Source: Halococcus salsus (lineage in GTDB: Archaea > Halobacteriota > Halobacteria > Halobacteriales > Halococcaceae). From it: a DNA stretch of 64,000 nucleotides. How positions within the stretch are numbered: position 1 is the first letter of the stretch; each line of letters starts with the position of its first letter. Location of the stretch: assembly GCF_009900715.1 (NCBI RefSeq), contig NZ_JAAAJC010000002.1:310001-374000 (forward strand), given 5' to 3'. The position numbers and the translations under genes are program-made. This document shows, one piece after another, positions 59,923 to 64,000 of the stretch. A model generated the notes under the pieces. It worked only from the letters and a program-made list of their open reading frames with translations, was not told where the DNA came from and made no database searches.

Positions 59923-61676
59923 CAGCCCTCGAACGGTCCGCCCGCCCGGAGCGCCGCGAGCCGCGCGGGGAGCTCCGCGATCGGGACCCGTGTCTGCTCG
60001 GTGGAGTCGCGCTCGCGGAGCGTCACGCTACCGTCCTCGAGCGAGTCGTAATCAACGGTGACGCAGTAGGGCGTCCCGATCTCGTCCTGGCGGCGGTAGC
60101 GCCGCCCGATGTTGCCCGAGTCGTCGTAGGTCACCGCGAGCCCCGCCTCACGGAGGTCGGCGGCGACTTCGCGGGCGCGCTCGCCTAATCCATCCTTGTC
60201 CATCAGCGGGAACACGCCGACGAACGTCGGCGCGAGGTCGGGTGCCAGGGAGAGGTAGCTCCTCGACTCGCCTTCGACCTCGTCCTCGCGATACGAGTGG
60301 TCGAGCACGGTGTAGATCAGCCGGTCGACGCCGAACGCGGGTTCGATGACGTGTGGCGTGACGTGTTCGCCGGGGATGGTCTCCTCGCGCACCGCGAAGC
60401 CGGTCTGCTCCGTCGGCACGGTATAGCTCTCGCCGTCGAGTTCGACGCTCACTTCTGCACCTTCGAACGCGGCCGAGTCGCGCTCGGCGAGTGCCTGGAG
60501 TTCCTCGGCGACCCGGCCAGCGTCGGAGCCGAACTCCGGCCCGAGGTAGCTCATGTCGGGGTCGACGGAGGGTCGTTCGACGGTCTCTGGCTCGTCGTAG
60601 GCCTTGAACACCGTGAACTCCTCACCGGAGTGGTCGTCGTGCTGGGAGAGGTCGTAGGTCCCCCGGTCGGCGAACCCCGTGACCTCGATCCAGTTGCCGT
60701 CGAGTTCGGTCTCGGCGTCCCAGCAGTCGGAGGCGTAGTGCGAGAGCTCGTCGCCGAGGTGCTGACGGTAGCGGAATCGGTCCATGTCGACGCCGATCGA
60801 CTCGTACCACTCCGCGGCGACTCCGAGATAATAGGCGATCCAGTCGTTCGCGACAACCCCGGTGTCGAGCGCCTCCTGTACGGTGAGATGCTCGATCTCG
60901 CCATCGTTCTCCTGGGCGGCCGCCGAGTAGAGCGGCAGCGAGACGTCCGCGACCCGTTCGACGGGCGGGTGATCGGTCTCCGGGTCGTAGAACTGTTCGA
61001 GTTCGGCCATCGCGAGCTCTCGGACGCGGATGATCGAGCGCCGAGGGCTGATCTCGTTGCGGTAGCCGGTCCCCACCTGGGCGACCCCGAACGGGAGCTG
61101 GTTTCGGGCGTACTCGGCCAGTCGGGGGAACTCCACGAACATCCCCTGGGCCGTCTCGGGTCGAAGGTACCCCGGCGACGAGGAACCGGGACCGATGTTG
61201 GTCTCGAACATCAGGTTGAAGCCCGAGACGGGTTCGCCCGCGAGTGGGGTTCCACAGGAGGGACACGCGATGTCGTGCTCGGCGATCAGCTCGCCGATCC
61301 GGTCGGTGCCGAGCGCCTCGGCCTCCTCGATGTCGGTGGCGCCCTCGACGAGATGGTCGGCCCGGTGGCTGGTCCCACACTCCGGACACTCGACGATCAT
61401 GTCGTCGAACCCGTCAAGATGGCCCGAGGCCTCGAAGACGGGTTCGGGCGTCACAGTAGGTGACGAGATCTCCATGTGGCCCTCGCGGGTCACGAACCGC
61501 TCGCGCCAGCTGGCTTCGAGGTTGCGCTTCAGCGCCGCGCCCTGCGGGCCGTAGGTGTAGAAACCGCTCGCGCCGCCGTAGGCCTCGTTCGCGGGGAAGT
61601 AGAAGCCGCGTCGTTTGGCGAGTTCGGCGAGGGTCTCGGCGTCGACGCCCGCCGAAGCTGACCCCGTCTCACTCAT
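59922..61676 (-). CDS. glyS: Glycyl-tRNA synthetase
   Basis: 584-residue class II synthetase of the archaeal/eukaryotic dimeric type. Motif-2 region GYRNEISPRRSIIRVREL, an inserted zinc-like CPECGTSHRA...CPSCGTP region near 95-145, and the anticodon-binding domain from about 470 (APTFVGVFPLMDKDGLG) are seen. I use ATG 61676 rather than the preceding in-frame TTG; it overlaps the CBS gene stop by 8 bases, so the two are coupled. Confidence 0.95.
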   Translation of the reverse strand: MSETGSASAGVDAETLAELAKRRGFYFPANEAYGGASGFYTYGPQGAALKRNLEASWRERFVTREGHMEISSPTVTPEPVFEASGHLDGFDDMIVECPECGTSHRADHLVEGATDIEEAEALGTDRIGELIAEHDIACPSCGTPLAGEPVSGFNLMFETNIGPGSSSPGYLRPETAQGMFVEFPRLAEYARNQLPFGVAQVGTGYRNEISPRRSIIRVRELAMAELEQFYDPETDHPPVERVADVSLPLYSAAAQENDGEIEHLTVQEALDTGVVANDWIAYYLGVAAEWYESIGVDMDRFRYRQHLGDELSHYASDCWDAETELDGNWIEVTGFADRGTYDLSQHDDHSGEEFTVFKAYDEPETVERPSVDPDMSYLGPEFGSDAGRVAEELQALAERDSAAFEGAEVSVELDGESYTVPTEQTGFAVREETIPGEHVTPHVIEPAFGVDRLIYTVLDHSYREDEVEGESRSYLSLAPDLAPTFVGVFPLMDKDGLGERAREVAADLREAGLAVTYDDSGNIGRRYRRQDEIGTPYCVTVDYDSLEDGSVTLRERDSTEQTRVPIAELPARLAALRAGGPFEG

Positions 61677-62568
61677 CAACGGCCTCCAGGAGGTCGATGT
61701 CCCGGACGATCCCGGCGAGCTCGCCGCCGCTCACCAGCGGGATCTGCTCGATGTCGTTCCGGAGCATCTCCTGGGCGGCCTCGCGCGCGGTCCGGGTGGT
61801 CCCGACGCTCACGACGTCGCTCGTCATGAACTCACAGACCGGGTCGGCGGGTATCTCGACGTTCCTGGTCGGGAAGTAGCGCCCGCCGACCGCCTTGATC
61901 CCCTCCCACTTCCAGTCGGCCTCCTGGTCGGCGATCGACTCGCCGGTCTCGGCCTCGCCGTCGATGACCCGCGCCACGTCGAGGACGTCGACCTCGGTGA
62001 GCACGCCACACATCTCGCCCTCGTCGTCGAGCACCACGCCGTAGGGGACCCCCGAGTGCGAGAGCTCGCGCTCGGCGACCGTGAGCGGCGTGCCGGCGTA
62101 GACGGCGTTCACGGTCCGGGAGGCGAGGTCGCCGACCTGGGTCTCGCCCGCGACCTCGCCCTCGGCGATCGCCCGGATCACGTCGGTGATGGTCACGATA
62201 CCCTCCAGTCGACCGTCCTGCGGGCTCTGTCCGCTCGATCCCGAGGCGTGCTGCGCCTCGCCGTCCACCACGGGCACCCGGCGCGCGCCGGTCTCGACCA
62301 TCAACTGCGCCACGTCCTCGATGGTGGCGTCGGCGGTCGTGGTCGGGCCGTCCTCGACGAGGAGCGCGAGCTGATCCTCGTCGGGGTGTTCGATCAGGGT
62401 CTGACGCGAGACCAGCCCCCGGAACTCCTCCTCGTCGCCCTCGCCCTTCACCACGGGAACCGAGGAGAAGTCGCGTTCCTGGAGGTATTCGAGCGCGTCG
62501 TCGCGGGTGCCGGGGATGGAGACCGTGACGAGCGCATCGCGCGGCGTCATCGCGTCGGCGACGTTCAT
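61669..62568 (-). CDS. Four-CBS-domain protein
   Basis: 299 residues made of four CBS motifs in two Bateman modules, with repeated VPVV(K/D)G and GIVTITDVIRAI-like segments. CBS pairs usually bind adenosyl ligands and sense energy or ionic state. No catalytic domain is fused. Its position directly upstream of and overlapping glyS suggests coexpression, but a direct link to glycylation is not established. ATG 62568 begins MNVADAMTPRDALVTV, a typical first CBS start. Confidence 0.85.
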   Translation of the reverse strand: MNVADAMTPRDALVTVSIPGTRDDALEYLQERDFSSVPVVKGEGDEEEFRGLVSRQTLIEHPDEDQLALLVEDGPTTTADATIEDVAQLMVETGARRVPVVDGEAQHASGSSGQSPQDGRLEGIVTITDVIRAIAEGEVAGETQVGDLASRTVNAVYAGTPLTVAERELSHSGVPYGVVLDDEGEMCGVLTEVDVLDVARVIDGEAETGESIADQEADWKWEGIKAVGGRYFPTRNVEIPADPVCEFMTSDVVSVGTTRTAREAAQEMLRNDIEQIPLVSGGELAGIVRDIDLLEAVDE

Positions 62569-62719
62569 GATGGACCCACTGGGCCGCCCACGTACAAAGT
62601 CGTTACACTTCCCGTCCCGCGTGGACCGAGCGCCGCGAACGCCGCCGAACCGATCGATGGTCGACCGGTTCGGCGAAGGGTTTTCACGTTCGCTTTCGGA
62701 CCCTCCCCCGGAGTCAACC

Positions 62720-63709
62720 GTGACCGAGGAGCCAGCGGAGACCGGGTCGTGTTCGTTCGCCGACGCGCTCGAACGCGGTGGCGAGGTGCTCGCCGCCCAC
62801 GCCACAGCCCTCCGGACCGCGCCCGTCGAGACGCGAAAGCGGCGGGTGCAGGCGTTCGAAGCCGCCGCCGAGGACGACCCGCACTCGGTCGCACCCGTGC
62901 TCTCGGCCTGCGAGGAGCTGCTCGTCGACGACGGCCGCGCGGTCCGGCTCTCGACCGCGAAACTGTTCGTCGCCGTCGCTGCGGGCGACCCCGATTCGGT
63001 CGTGCAATCGGTCCCGGCGCTAGCCGCCCGTCTCGCCGACGACGAGGAGTTCTACTACGTCCGCGCCCGGTCGGCCGAGGCCCTCGGCTACGTCGCGCTC
63101 GCCCAACCCGAAACCGTCGCCTCGCCCGCCGTGCTCGCCGACCTCCGGGTCGGCCTCTCGTTCGAGGGCAGTGAGGTCCGTGAGAAGCTCGCGAAGGCGC
63201 TCGAACACGTCACCCTCGGCGACCCCGACCGTCTCCGCCATCACCTCCCGGACCTCGCGGCCCACCTCGACGACGGAAGCGCGCTCGTGCGCTACCACCT
63301 CACGACCGCCCTGCTGGTCGTCGGCTGTGTCCATCCCACGGCGCTCGCCGACGTGACCGAGGCGCTCCTCGCCCGGTTCGACGACGAAGAGCCACACGTC
63401 CGCGGGCGGGCGCTCGAAGCCTACGGCGTGCTCGCCCGGTCGTCGGGTGACTCACCCGTCGACGCGGCACGACTCGTCTCGTTCGCCGACGACGAGTCGT
63501 TCGTCGCCCGTCGCGCCCGGTTCGCGACCGCCGCGTCCGACGAGGGAGAGGACTCTTTCGAGGACATCGGAACCGTCGCGGCGGTCGGGAGGACCACCGA
63601 GGCGGCCGTCGCGGCGATCCGCGCGCCCGACGGCGAGTGTCACCACTGCGGGGTCGCGCTCCCCGAACCGGGGCCGCCGATCTGTCCACGGTGTGGCGCG
63701 CCGCGCTGA
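62720..63709 (+). CDS. HEAT-repeat protein with C-terminal zinc ribbon
   Basis: 329 residues from GTG 62720 (ATG 62657 would add 21 residues). The middle is a series of two-helix HEAT/PBS-like repeats, for example VRARSAEALGYVALAQPE and VRYHLTTALLVVGCVHP, forming a protein-binding scaffold. The C-terminus has a zinc ribbon CHHCGVAL...CPRCGAP. Function unknown; it may be an adaptor. It is divergent from the CBS gene. Confidence 0.75.
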   Translation: MTEEPAETGSCSFADALERGGEVLAAHATALRTAPVETRKRRVQAFEAAAEDDPHSVAPVLSACEELLVDDGRAVRLSTAKLFVAVAAGDPDSVVQSVPALAARLADDEEFYYVRARSAEALGYVALAQPETVASPAVLADLRVGLSFEGSEVREKLAKALEHVTLGDPDRLRHHLPDLAAHLDDGSALVRYHLTTALLVVGCVHPTALADVTEALLARFDDEEPHVRGRALEAYGVLARSSGDSPVDAARLVSFADDESFVARRARFATAASDEGEDSFEDIGTVAAVGRTTEAAVAAIRAPDGECHHCGVALPEPGPPICPRCGAPR

Positions 63710-63787
63710 AGCCCCGACGGCCGGTGAACGGTCGCGGACCCCGTCACCGGACGGCGTGGACGAACGGGTCCCGAGCCGGTGGTCGGC

Positions 63788-64000
63788 CTACTCGCCCGCG
63801 GTGAAGTCGGTCGCCGGGAAGAACTTTCCAGGATCGTCGTGTTCGAACGACCCGACGGGCGTGCCGTCGAGCTTCTGGAGGTGGGTGTACATGACCCCGG
63901 CATCCTGGACGGCGCTCAGTAGCGACCGCGACGTCCGGCGCTCGAACCCGCCCGCGACGAAGACCGCCGTCTCGGTGTCGGGGTCGGTGAGCACCGTGAC
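63788..64000 (-). CDS. C-terminal part of an unrecognised protein, cut by the window edge
   Basis: About 70 codons read in from the right edge with no start inside the window; the visible end reads FVAGGFERRTSRSLLSAVQ and HLQKLDGTPVGSFEHDDPGKFF. The composition is typical of a cytosolic haloarchaeal protein. No family is recognised. It is convergent with the HEAT-repeat gene. Confidence 0.5.
   Translation of the reverse strand, partial: VTVLTDPDTETAVFVAGGFERRTSRSLLSAVQDAGVMYTHLQKLDGTPVGSFEHDDPGKFFPATDFTAGE

Noticed and set aside
62657-62719. Upstream ATG for the HEAT-repeat protein
   Set aside because: The added 21 residues lie over promoter-like T-rich sequence; the GTG at 62720 gives a typical acidic start. 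Kept only as an alternative.

Overview
The window is a GC-rich stretch of haloarchaeal (class Halobacteria) chromosome. The evidence is a very acidic proteome, the archaeal split RNA polymerase genes in the order rpoH-rpoB2-rpoB1-rpoA1-rpoA2-nusA, aEF-2 with a diphthamide loop, ribosomal proteins L10e and L40e, a thermosome, a Hef helicase-nuclease, type II GAPDH, a cdrS-ftsZ2 cell-division operon, Tat and lipobox export signals, and mostly leaderless genes with a TATA box about 30 bases before the start. The genus cannot be fixed from the sequence. There is no rRNA, insertion sequence, integrase or CRISPR array, so this is mainly core chromosome.

Layout. 1-2.1 kb: ftsZ2, cdrS and cdrL, with palindromic operator candidates between them. 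2.2-8.8 kb: tRNA-Tyr and tRNA-Ser(CGA), each followed by repeated copies of its own 3' end, around a DUF4129/DUF58 membrane cluster and a convergent MoxR ATPase. 8.8-22.9 kb (mostly minus): RNA polymerase, nusA, rpsL, rpsG and EF-2, interrupted by a flavoprotein gene, an acetyltransferase gene and a plus-strand HExxH gene. 23-31 kb: tRNA-Asp, an asparagine-synthetase-like protein, a large Tat-exported beta-helix protein, two isoaspartyl methyltransferase-like genes, a zinc-finger protein and a Bat-like regulator. 31-45 kb: aminopeptidase, GAPDH, two Hsp20, an ATP-grasp ligase, L10e, a glutathionyl-hydroquinone-reductase-like protein, small membrane and zinc proteins, tRNA-Leu, pheA, a peroxiredoxin, a frameshifted winged-helix gene and leuS. 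45-64 kb: alanine-dehydrogenase-like protein, tandem lipoproteins, thermosome, tRNA-Ser(GGA), ridA, L40e, tsr3, mdh, ilvA, hef, a polyprenol/dolichol-kinase-like gene, glyS, a four-CBS protein and a HEAT-repeat protein.

The most unusual content is intergenic. First, five copies of a modular hairpin-rich element (A 8290-8802, E 33185-33461, C 33883-34140, B 38157-38580, D 56425-56766) share ordered sequence boxes and end in an A/T-rich outer helix. The helix arms co-vary between copies (for example CGAC/GTCG in B against CCAC/GTGG in D), which indicates selection on structure. Two of them point inward on either side of one hsp20 gene. Second, three of the five tRNA genes (Tyr, Ser-CGA, Ser-GGA) carry one or two extra exact copies of their 3' end downstream, each preceded by an inverted partial copy of the T arm and a variable hairpin. 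I know of no named family matching either; both are inferences from sequence that need genome-wide comparison.

Functionally, most genes serve translation, transcription, protein quality control (thermosome, Hsp20, isoaspartyl methyltransferases, peroxiredoxin), central metabolism (GAPDH, malate dehydrogenase, threonine deaminase, prephenate dehydratase) and cell division.
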